Below are positions 1-7,324 of a stretch of 7,687 nt of DNA, piece by piece. The notes below the pieces were generated by a model. The model saw only the letters and a program-made list of their open reading frames with translations. It was not told the DNA's origin and did no database searches. The stretch spans positions 1,888 to 9,574 of the forward strand of contig DGQJ01000385.1 of assembly GCA_002389705.1 (NCBI GenBank). The letters run 5' to 3'. Position 1 is the first letter of the stretch, and the number at the start of each line of letters is the position of its first letter. The translations under genes and the position numbers were made by a program. Origin of the DNA: Bacteroidales bacterium UBA4417 (GTDB taxonomy: Bacteria; Bacteroidota; Bacteroidia; Bacteroidales; UBA4417).

Positions 1-182
1 GGCATATTTATATCCGATAAAATCAAAACCGTTTGATGCTCAGGTACATTCAGGTACGATAATGCTTCCTCGCCTGAAAAAGCAAACACAAATTCAAGGG
101 ATTTATCTTTAATTTCTTTACGAAACTTTTGTTCAAAAAGGGCTTGTATGTCTCTTTCATCGTCGACAACTAAAATCTTCAT
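1..182 (-). CDS. Response regulator, receiver domain (5' part only, runs off the window)
   Basis: This is the N-terminal 60 codons of a two-component response regulator; the 3' end lies beyond position 1. The protein begins MKILVVDDERDIQALF, with the acidic pair D7-D8 that binds Mg2+. It reaches D57 in LSDINMP, which matches the phosphoacceptor Asp at the end of beta-3 in CheY-like receivers. The conserved Thr/Ser and Lys of the receiver, and any output domain, are out of view, so the target process is unknown. The start ATG (182-180) lies 19 bp after the stop of the membrane kinase gene. No Shine-Dalgarno is visible in the AT-rich gap, as is usual for Bacteroidota. Its place directly after two histidine kinase genes makes it the likely phosphate acceptor of both (inference). 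It could be a stand-alone receiver or carry a DNA-binding or enzymatic output domain. Confidence 0.93.
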   Translation of the reverse strand, partial: MKILVVDDERDIQALFEQKFRKEIKDKSLEFVFAFSGEEALSYLNVPEHQTVLILSDINM

Positions 183-201
183 TTGAAATTATTTTAGATA
201 T

Positions 202-2391
202 TTATACTGGCAGAACAATTGTAAACATGGCACCTTCACCTTCTTTTGTATCTACTTTCAACTCGCCGCCATGAGTTTTGGTAACAATTTCGTAGCTCAT
301 GCTTAATCCCAAACCGGTTCCCTGGCCGCTGGGTTTTGTGGTAAAGAAAGGCTGGTAAATTTTGTCGAGCACTTTCGGCGGAATTCCATTGCCATTATCC
401 GATACTTTGATTTCGACTTTCCCTGCCGACCTTTGGGTACTAACCGTAACGGTAGGCTCATAGTCCGATTGGGCCTGTTGTTTTTTTTCGGCAACGGCAT
501 AAAAAGCATTGGTAATCAGGTTGAGGATTACCCGGCCTATATCCTGGGGAACAATATCAATTTTACCGACATTCTCATCAAAATCAGTTTTCAGAGATAC
601 GTTAAACGACTTGTCCTTGGCCCTTAACCCATGGTAAGCCAGGCGAAGGTATTCGTCGGCCAATGCATTGATATTGGTGGGTTCCTTAGCTCCATTGCTG
701 ACCCTGCTGTGCTGCAGCATACCTTTCACGATGGCATCGGCACGTTTGCCGTGATGGTTGATTTTCCCGAGGTTTTGCCTGATATCGGAAGCTATAGCCC
801 TGGCTTCAGTATAGTTACCTTTAACCAGTTCGTTTTCCATTTCATCAATCAGCTCATTACTTACTTCCGAGAAATTATTAACGAAGTTGAGCGGATTTTG
901 TATTTCGTGGGCAATGCCGGCGGTGAGTTCGCCGAGGGATGCCATTTTTTCGGACTGGATGAGCTGGGCCTGAGTCGATTTAAGATTTTCTAATGTTCTG
1001 TTCAGGTCTGAGGTTCTTTCTTTAACCTGTATTTCAAGAAGCACTTTTTGTTTTTCAATTAATTCATTCTTTTCCATTTCTTTTTCCCTGTAAAGCCTTT
1101 CATTATCGAGAGCCTGTTGTGCATTTTGCTTTAAGAGCAAGTTAAACCTCAGCAGTAATATTATTGAAAATGAGACAACAAACCAGCTTATACAAACCAC
1201 TTCAATTAATCTGAAATTCGCTATCAGCGTTCGGTCAATTAGCGCTATACTAATATTAAAAATATAATAATGGGTTGTCAAAAGATATAACAGCAAAAGT
1301 GGAATTGCTCCAGCTATTACGAAGCGAATGGTTTTTTCTTTGTTACGGATAAAAAGTAACAATGTAAATATTAAACAAATTGGAACTAAGAAAAATGCGG
1401 TAAAAGAACCAATAAACAATTTAGTATTTGTATAAGAAAAGAGTTCAGAAATGAGTGGTAAAAAAATCGCAATAATGTTCAAAATGCCCAATACGGCCAG
1501 TAATTTATCCCAGCGTGGGTATGTTTTTCTGACATGTAAGAATTCCCTGAAAAATTGAATTAAGAAATACGGAATAAAAGCCCATGCGTAGCCCAAATAT
1601 TGTATTAGACTTACTAAATCTGGTTGTGTATATTGAAGATAAATAAAACTCATATTATATAAGCGGTTGATACCCAGAAATAATGAGAATAGAGCGAAAT
1701 ACAGATAAACTTTTTCATGAACAATCCTGTAAAAGAAAAGGTTTAGAAAAATGGTCAGAAAAAGCAATCCCAAAATAAATGCCTCCTGCATGTGCAGAGG
1801 ATCAAAACTCAATCTGTTATCAACTTTATTAATATAATCTTCTTGAATGATTGCTTCTGTTCCTGCAATATATACATTAAAGGAGGCAGGAAACCCCTTC
1901 CGCTTATTTTCGATTCTCTGGTAAACAAGATATCCTTCTCCGGGTTTAAGGATAATTGGTACGATGTTCACATATTTTAAACCGTCTTTCTTATCCAATC
2001 CCCTGCTGGAACCTGAACTGAAATGCATCCAGCCACCAAGAGGTTTCCGCAAATAAAAATCATCATATCCTGACATGGAGTTAAGTGATACTTTTGCTTC
2101 GCGATCAGTTGTGTTTTTTATCTGGTACCTTATCCAATAAACATTTTGAACAGTATCAGCATTTGTGGTTTGACCGCGATAGTAAAAATGGTCAGCATGC
2201 GGGAGTTTGCTTACGTCATCAATTTTCAATTTACCACTTTTGTCGGGAAGCATTTGCCAAAATTGCTTTGACACGATTTGCAGATATGCTGTATCTGTTT
2301 TTATTTCATAAACAGGAGGTAGGCTGTTTTGCGCAGTCGCTTCCTGAAAGACTGTAAATAATATTACAAGAAGAGCTATAGTTTTTTCCAT
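202..2391 (-). CDS. Membrane sensor histidine kinase with 7TMR-DISM input domain
   Basis: This 729-residue protein should sense an extracytoplasmic signal and phosphorylate a response regulator. Residues 1-21 form a signal peptide (hydrophobic core IALLVILFTVF, likely cleaved near ATA-Q). Residues about 25-185 resemble the 7TMR-DISMED2 ligand-binding fold, with the typical YWIRYQIKN strand. Seven hydrophobic helices follow at about 203-222, 227-245, 262-281, 294-314, 325-348, 355-378 and 393-415. A charged coiled coil spans about 420-475. The HisKA domain carries H495 in AGIAHEIQNPLNF; the HExxN pattern is compatible with both kinase and phosphatase activity. The HATPase has N box N624-N628, G1 box D665-NGNGI, F box F682-F683 and G2 box GQGTGLGL at 689-696, all intact. 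The start ATG overlaps the stop of the upstream sensor gene as TAATG, which fixes this start and suggests coupled translation. The input half is much more AT-rich than the kinase half, suggesting a chimera. The ligand is unknown; related domains are thought to bind carbohydrates or other small molecules. Confidence 0.95.
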   Translation of the reverse strand: MEKTIALLVILFTVFQEATAQNSLPPVYEIKTDTAYLQIVSKQFWQMLPDKSGKLKIDDVSKLPHADHFYYRGQTTNADTVQNVYWIRYQIKNTTDREAKVSLNSMSGYDDFYLRKPLGGWMHFSSGSSRGLDKKDGLKYVNIVPIILKPGEGYLVYQRIENKRKGFPASFNVYIAGTEAIIQEDYINKVDNRLSFDPLHMQEAFILGLLFLTIFLNLFFYRIVHEKVYLYFALFSLFLGINRLYNMSFIYLQYTQPDLVSLIQYLGYAWAFIPYFLIQFFREFLHVRKTYPRWDKLLAVLGILNIIAIFLPLISELFSYTNTKLFIGSFTAFFLVPICLIFTLLLFIRNKEKTIRFVIAGAIPLLLLYLLTTHYYIFNISIALIDRTLIANFRLIEVVCISWFVVSFSIILLLRFNLLLKQNAQQALDNERLYREKEMEKNELIEKQKVLLEIQVKERTSDLNRTLENLKSTQAQLIQSEKMASLGELTAGIAHEIQNPLNFVNNFSEVSNELIDEMENELVKGNYTEARAIASDIRQNLGKINHHGKRADAIVKGMLQHSRVSNGAKEPTNINALADEYLRLAYHGLRAKDKSFNVSLKTDFDENVGKIDIVPQDIGRVILNLITNAFYAVAEKKQQAQSDYEPTVTVSTQRSAGKVEIKVSDNGNGIPPKVLDKIYQPFFTTKPSGQGTGLGLSMSYEIVTKTHGGELKVDTKEGEGAMFTIVLPV
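226..972 (-). repeat. Kinase-module direct repeat, copy A (in the membrane sensor)
   Basis: This stretch encodes the HisKA plus HATPase module of the membrane sensor (about residues 474-722) and aligns with 2424-3167 in the same orientation. The offset is a constant 2195 bp over most of its length and 2198 bp at the low-coordinate end, because of one codon present only here (T704). The best DNA block, 623-750 against 2818-2945, has two mismatches in 128 bp (at 643 and 713) and includes a 69-bp exact match at 644-712. Similarity ends abruptly on the coiled-coil side just after position 972. This is a paralogous coding repeat, not a mobile element. Confidence 0.93.
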
Positions 2392-2393
2392 TA
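2389..2393 (-). promoter_or_regulatory. TAATG stop/start overlap between the two sensor genes
   Basis: On the minus strand the TAA stop of the soluble sensor (2393-2391) and the ATG of the membrane sensor (2391-2389) share one A. The sequence just upstream (AATCCAAAATAATGG) has no purine-rich ribosome binding site. Terminating ribosomes may therefore re-initiate on the second gene, coupling synthesis of the two sensors. The overlap is seen directly; the coupling is inferred. Confidence 0.85.
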
Positions 2394-5300
2394 TTTTGGA
2401 TTTATAGGTATAATAATTTTAAACTCCGAGCCTTCACCTTCCTTAGTCTCCACTTTTAACTCACCTCCATGTGCTTTCACAATGTCATACGCCAACGAAA
2501 GCCCCAAACCGGTTCCCTGCCCGCTGGGTTTTGTAGTAAAGAAAGGCTGGTAAATTTTGTCGAGTACTTTCAGCGGAATGCCATTACCATTATCTGCTAC
2601 TTTGATTTCGACTTTCCCGGCTGACCTGTGGGTACTAACCGTAACAGTAGGCTCAAAGCCCGATTGGGTCTGCTGTTTTTTTTCGGTAACCGCATAAAAT
2701 GCATTGGTAATCAGGTTTAAAATTACCCTGCCGATATCCTGGGGGATAATATTAATTTCCTCGATGTTCTGATCGAAGTATGTAAATAGCCAGGCATTAA
2801 AGGATTTATCTTTGGCTCTTAACCCATGGTAAGCCAGCCGAAGGTATTCGTCGGCCAATGCATTGATATTGGTGGGTTCCTTAGCTCCATTGCTGACCCT
2901 GCTGTGCAGCAGCATACCTTTCACGATGGCATCGGCACGTTTGCCATGATGGTTGATTTTCTCAAGGTTTTGCCTGATATCGGAAGCGATAGCCCTGGCT
3001 TCGCCGAAATTACCTTTATCAAGTTCTTCTTCCATTTCATCGATCAGCTCATTACTTACTTCCGAGAAATTATTAACAAAGTTGAGCGGATTTTGTATTT
3101 CATGGGCAATGCCGGCGGTGAGTTCGCCCAGAGATGCCATTTTTTCGGACTGGATGAGCTGGGCCTGCGCTTCCTGTAATTCCGAAAGTGTATTTTCAAC
3201 TTTTTTCTTCTGGTTTTCAACCTCAATATTTTTTTCCTGCAGTTGTCGGGTACGCTCTTCCACCCGGCTTTCGAGCTCATCATACAGGCGGGCATTTTCG
3301 AGCGAAACAGCTATCTGGCCTGAGAGTAATTGCACCAACTCTAACCGCTCGAGATTAAATGCGCCGGAGGTAAGGTTGTTCTCGAGGTACAAAATTGCAG
3401 CAAGACCCTGGTTTTTCACCACTGGCATACACAGCACCGATAGCGTTTTTTGTTGCTGAAAATACTGTTCGTTTACCCAGTGTGTATCATGGCAAGCATC
3501 CGACAATACTTCGGGAGCCAGGTTACGCCAAACAGCACGAAGCAGCGACACAGGGTGCGTAGTTTCGTTAATCGCCGACTGCATGAACATTACGGCTTCT
3601 TTGCCTTCCTTACGCGCCACCAATTGAAGGCCAGCAGTACCGGGCAGCAGGATTTGTGCAGATTGGGCGCCCGCATTTTCAATCAGGATAGTAGTGAGTT
3701 TTTCGAGCAGACTCTCCCACCGGATTTCACCTGCTATACTGTTGGTGGCTCTTAGAAGGCTGAGGAGGTTCACATCGTACCCTAAACTCTTATCCCCCTT
3801 TTTTAATGGCTGTAATCCGGGATACAAAATTTCGAGTTGAGCGCAACGGGCAAAAGCACCCCATTTATAAAACAGTTGCCAGCTGGTCAGCACCAGTGGC
3901 ATCAAATCCGTATCGGGCTGTATTCCGGCAAGCAGCTCCGCTTTCTCTTCGCAGGCAATTGCTTCGGCGTATAAAACATCATACTTTCGGGCATAAAAAC
4001 CTGCCTGTTCGAGCTGGAACAATGCCGGTTCGAACTTACCCTCGGCCCGGCTCACGATAGCTTCGAGTAAATGATGCCATACTGCAAAGTTAAAAGGGGC
4101 ATCATGCGCCCACGACCTGATGTAGCGACGTGCCGAACGCATATACCTGTCCGGCTGTTTGCCTGATTTATAGGCTCTTATTGCCTGAAAAATTATTGCC
4201 TGCAACAAACTTACCGAACTATAACCAACCGGGGATATTTGCGAGAGCAGACCCTGGAGTTGTTTTTCGGCATGTTGGTAACGGTGGAAAATAATACCTT
4301 GTAATCCCTCCAAACTGCTTAATATCGCAAGGTTAGTATGATAATTGTTTCGCACAAAATCGGGCAGCTCCCTGTTTGCTGAAAACATTGCACCCTCAAG
4401 CATACTTTCGGGAGGTAATTCCCCGCAGATATCATCGCAAAATTGAAGTACCATACGCAGGTATGTAACCATCATTAACTGATGCTTGTCGGCGCAGGCA
4501 GCCAGGTGTTCATACGCATTCTGCCTGATTTGCGTGAGAGGAATACCACTGAAAACTTTAAAAATATCGGCTGTTGCCAGCGAATAAAACGCAATCTGTA
4601 TTGCACCTACATCGCGGCTCAGTGTGTAATTTTCTTCAAGGAGCGCTGCATTTTGGGCCAAAGGGTTGTGCCAATGTCGGGTGAGTGCACAATGAATAAA
4701 CCGGGTAGCCACAGCACCACTTACATTCCCAAACCGTGTGTCGAGGTTTCGGGCCAGGATCATCATTTCTTCAGCTTTTTTAAATTCGTGGCTGATAGAC
4801 GAAAGAATGAACCCATAAGAGGCAAAAACCTGTCCCATTGTACTCGAAAGCCCCATCTGAAACGTGGAACGGATTTGCCAGGCATTTACTTCGGTAAGCG
4901 ATTTGGGAGCAGTAAAGAAAAAAGCCGAGCTGGTACTCTGCAGGATGTCGACGATGTACTGTGTTCGCTTGTCATCAGCTACAGGCAGATTTTCGATGAA
5001 AGCAACCGACTTGTTCCGCATCATCATTTTTAACCTTACCAGATAGAAGACGATCCTTAAAACACCTGGTTTTTCGGTAAAGAAAACACCGAGCTGCCTG
5101 AGGCTTTTTATAGCATACCATACAGCAGCCGGGAAATCCTGTTGCAACATCAGCGCTTTGCATTCTATCAGGTCGAGTTCGGCAACCTGCAGCATATCTT
5201 TTGTGGTTTCAAGAATTTTCAGGCGTTGGGCCGCATATTCCTCGAAGCGCATGGAATACACCAGCATGGAAAGCCTTTTGCTTTGCCAATGGAATAATTC

Positions 5301-7301
5301 GGGAGGTAAGTGGTTATTTTCACTCGCACCCAGGAGCAAATCAAAGTAACGAAGTGCCGCATCGAAAGCACCGGCAGCCTCTGCTTTCGCGGCACCTGTT
5401 TCGAGTAAAGGCAAATAAATGGCAGGCAACGGCTGCGCAACATACTGCATATATCCGAGCAGCCTGTACAAAGCAGCATCCGATTGCTGATAAAGTCCTT
5501 GTTTATAAAGATATTCGGTAATGAGTGAACAGTATAACTGTTTATCCTTCGCTTCAGAAGTATTTTGTATCAGTTGCAGCAGCTGTTGATTCGAAAACCT
5601 GTATGCGCCGGCTTCAGTTTCAGGTACAATAATTTCGAGCCGGTGCAATAACCGGGCTGTTTGTGTTATATTGCCGGCAGAAAATGATGGGAGTGCCGCT
5701 GAAAGCACATCCAAGCTAAAACTTAAGCCAATGGTTGAAGCTGCAAGTAAAAAGCGTTTGGCATCAGCAGGTAAAAGCAAAATTTTACGGTGCAGATAGG
5801 CAACCATATTCTCAGTAATGTCGAGTGCCGCAAAACTTTGCTGGTTTACAAGCCATATTTTTTTTGCAGGGTCGGGCAACAGGCAGCCTGACGAGGACGC
5901 AGTTTCCATCAGTTGCCTGATAAAAAAAGGAACACCACCGGTTTTCCTTACCACAATTCCGGCAAGTTCACCTATAATTTCGTTATCGAAACTGGCACGC
6001 GCAAAAAAACGGGCAATAGCATCAGCTTGCAAGGCATCTAACCTGATGCGCCTCATTTCTAAGCCCTTATTCGAAATAATATTATCAAGCCATGTATCCA
6101 GTTCAGCCAAAGCTGTTGTGTTGTTGCGGGCGGTGAGAATGAGTAAACAGTACCTTAGTTGTGGTTCATCCAGCAGAATAGTAAGCAGCCTTAAAGTTTG
6201 TGGGGGAGCAAGATGGATGTCTTCAATTACAAGGTTTATGGATTGTCCGGGTTTTGCAAAGGCCGCCAGTACACTAACAAGTACATAGGCCAGCCGGTTT
6301 TGGGTTTCCTGTGCCCCGAGTGATGGCGCCGACTGGCTTTTACTGAGTAACTCGCCCCATTGCGGCACAAAATCGGTTAATACATTTACATTGGTGCCCA
6401 GTACTTCCTCCAGCTGCAATTTTAATCTTTCCCTGGTTGCCTCCGGACCGTTTAAAATCATCACGCATAACTGTTCGAATACTAGCTTAATGCTATTGTA
6501 GGGCAACGTGCCATCATCGCGAAAATTACTGCTCAATACAATCGGGTTATCCTGCTTTATTTTATTTTCAAGCTGTCGGATAAAGAAAGATTTGCCGCTG
6601 CCCTCCTCGCCTTCTATCCATAATAAGCCTCGCCTGGGTTGCTGCGAGAGCGTTTTCACGCAGTCCAGGGCCTCACCCATTTCTTCATCCCTGCCAATAA
6701 GTTCTTCCGGAAACGAAAAATATTTTGGAAAGTCAGTGGTCCCTAGTTCGAAAATTTCAGCAGTGTTTCCCCCGTTGCTCAGCTCAAAAGCTTTCTGGCA
6801 GTCGTGCCTGATACTTTCTGCTGACTGGTACCTTTCAGCCTGGTTTTTTGCCAGCAACTTCATGATGATGGCTGAAACGGCCCTTCCAATTTGCGGATTA
6901 ACAATAACCGGATCTACCGGATTTTCAGCCAGGTGCTGCCATACGATGTGCACCGGATCATTGCCGGTAAAAGGAGGCTGCCCGGTAAATAATTCGTACC
7001 AGATAATTCCTAGCTTGTAATAATCGCTCCGGTAATCGGGCAGCGCTGCAATCCGTCCGGTTTCTTCTGGTGCTATGTACGGTGAAGGTAAGTCGGTTTC
7101 ATGATCTAAGGTTTTAATTTCAGCTACTGTAATACAGCCATTTAAATCATCCCATTGGAGCATAGCAGGATAAAACACCAGCGAACATATGCCTTTGTTG
7201 TGCTGTTCATCAAGCCAGTCGAGCAATTGCGTACTAACTACCCATGCTTTATCCATAGGTAGTTTCCCGTATAGCTTTTCTGTGTGATTAGTTTGTGGCA
7301 T
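2391..7301 (-). CDS. Giant soluble sensor: degenerate kinase C-lobe, AAA/STAND ATPase, helical repeats, GAF, histidine kinase
   Basis: This 1636-residue protein matches the family annotated as trifunctional Ser/Thr kinase/ATP-binding protein/sensor histidine kinase, but its front is cut down. Residues about 15-172 align with a kinase from the catalytic loop onward: PYIAPEETGR (74-83), SDYYKLG (92-98) and AERYQSA (155-161) are kept, while the N-lobe and the HRD and DFG residues are absent. LIGRDEE (201-207) opens an ATPase with Walker A GEEGSGKS (231-238) and a Walker B-like strand ending E360-D361. Residues about 590-1190 are helical, probably TPR-like. GAF spans about 1196-1341 and a coiled coil about 1340-1385. 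HisKA has H1400 in AGIAHEIQNPLNF, and the HATPase has its N, G1, F and G2 boxes (N1529-N1533, D1570, F1587, 1594-1601). No membrane helix is visible, so it is probably cytoplasmic. An in-frame TAG at 7346-7344, with no ATG between, rules out a longer ATG-initiated protein; M16 is an alternative start. It lies 23 bp after the oxygenase gene and overlaps the next kinase by one base. Confidence 0.93.
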   Translation of the reverse strand: MPQTNHTEKLYGKLPMDKAWVVSTQLLDWLDEQHNKGICSLVFYPAMLQWDDLNGCITVAEIKTLDHETDLPSPYIAPEETGRIAALPDYRSDYYKLGIIWYELFTGQPPFTGNDPVHIVWQHLAENPVDPVIVNPQIGRAVSAIIMKLLAKNQAERYQSAESIRHDCQKAFELSNGGNTAEIFELGTTDFPKYFSFPEELIGRDEEMGEALDCVKTLSQQPRRGLLWIEGEEGSGKSFFIRQLENKIKQDNPIVLSSNFRDDGTLPYNSIKLVFEQLCVMILNGPEATRERLKLQLEEVLGTNVNVLTDFVPQWGELLSKSQSAPSLGAQETQNRLAYVLVSVLAAFAKPGQSINLVIEDIHLAPPQTLRLLTILLDEPQLRYCLLILTARNNTTALAELDTWLDNIISNKGLEMRRIRLDALQADAIARFFARASFDNEIIGELAGIVVRKTGGVPFFIRQLMETASSSGCLLPDPAKKIWLVNQQSFAALDITENMVAYLHRKILLLPADAKRFLLAASTIGLSFSLDVLSAALPSFSAGNITQTARLLHRLEIIVPETEAGAYRFSNQQLLQLIQNTSEAKDKQLYCSLITEYLYKQGLYQQSDAALYRLLGYMQYVAQPLPAIYLPLLETGAAKAEAAGAFDAALRYFDLLLGASENNHLPPELFHWQSKRLSMLVYSMRFEEYAAQRLKILETTKDMLQVAELDLIECKALMLQQDFPAAVWYAIKSLRQLGVFFTEKPGVLRIVFYLVRLKMMMRNKSVAFIENLPVADDKRTQYIVDILQSTSSAFFFTAPKSLTEVNAWQIRSTFQMGLSSTMGQVFASYGFILSSISHEFKKAEEMMILARNLDTRFGNVSGAVATRFIHCALTRHWHNPLAQNAALLEENYTLSRDVGAIQIAFYSLATADIFKVFSGIPLTQIRQNAYEHLAACADKHQLMMVTYLRMVLQFCDDICGELPPESMLEGAMFSANRELPDFVRNNYHTNLAILSSLEGLQGIIFHRYQHAEKQLQGLLSQISPVGYSSVSLLQAIIFQAIRAYKSGKQPDRYMRSARRYIRSWAHDAPFNFAVWHHLLEAIVSRAEGKFEPALFQLEQAGFYARKYDVLYAEAIACEEKAELLAGIQPDTDLMPLVLTSWQLFYKWGAFARCAQLEILYPGLQPLKKGDKSLGYDVNLLSLLRATNSIAGEIRWESLLEKLTTILIENAGAQSAQILLPGTAGLQLVARKEGKEAVMFMQSAINETTHPVSLLRAVWRNLAPEVLSDACHDTHWVNEQYFQQQKTLSVLCMPVVKNQGLAAILYLENNLTSGAFNLERLELVQLLSGQIAVSLENARLYDELESRVEERTRQLQEKNIEVENQKKKVENTLSELQEAQAQLIQSEKMASLGELTAGIAHEIQNPLNFVNNFSEVSNELIDEMEEELDKGNFGEARAIASDIRQNLEKINHHGKRADAIVKGMLLHSRVSNGAKEPTNINALADEYLRLAYHGLRAKDKSFNAWLFTYFDQNIEEINIIPQDIGRVILNLITNAFYAVTEKKQQTQSGFEPTVTVSTHRSAGKVEIKVADNGNGIPLKVLDKIYQPFFTTKPSGQGTGLGLSLAYDIVKAHGGELKVETKEGEGSEFKIIIPINPK
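2424..3167 (-). repeat. Kinase-module direct repeat, copy B (in the giant soluble sensor)
   Basis: This is the second copy of the HisKA/HATPase coding module, about residues 1379-1626 of the soluble sensor. Across the module through to the C-terminus I count 33 substitutions and one deletion in 255 aligned residues. Differences are uneven. Residues matching 474-519 of the membrane kinase are identical, and those matching 546-597 differ once. The short segment matching 598-614 differs at 10 of 17 positions. The DNA around the phosphoacceptor His (3036-3167) differs from copy A at five of 132 bases. Confidence 0.93.
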
Positions 7302-7324
7302 GCGATAGCTGGAATTTGAACATA

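Noticed and set aside
183..201. Terminator or promoter between the membrane sensor and the regulator
   Set aside because: The gap is only 19 bp of AT-rich sequence with no inverted repeat, too short for a convincing independent signal.
631..993. Plus-strand open frame with a look-alike at 2826-3179
   Set aside because: The two frames resemble each other only because each lies antisense to one copy of the repeated kinase module. They have no separate evidence of coding.
226..3167. Repeated DNA as a sign of an insertion sequence or other mobile element
   Set aside because: The repeats coincide with in-frame HisKA/HATPase coding sequence. I saw no terminal inverted repeats, target duplications or transposase.
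4482..5033. Plus-strand open frame of 183 codons, and others at 5818-6288 and 6508-7020
   Set aside because: All lie fully antisense to the giant sensor, whose domains are continuous through these regions. Their translations show no recognisable domain.
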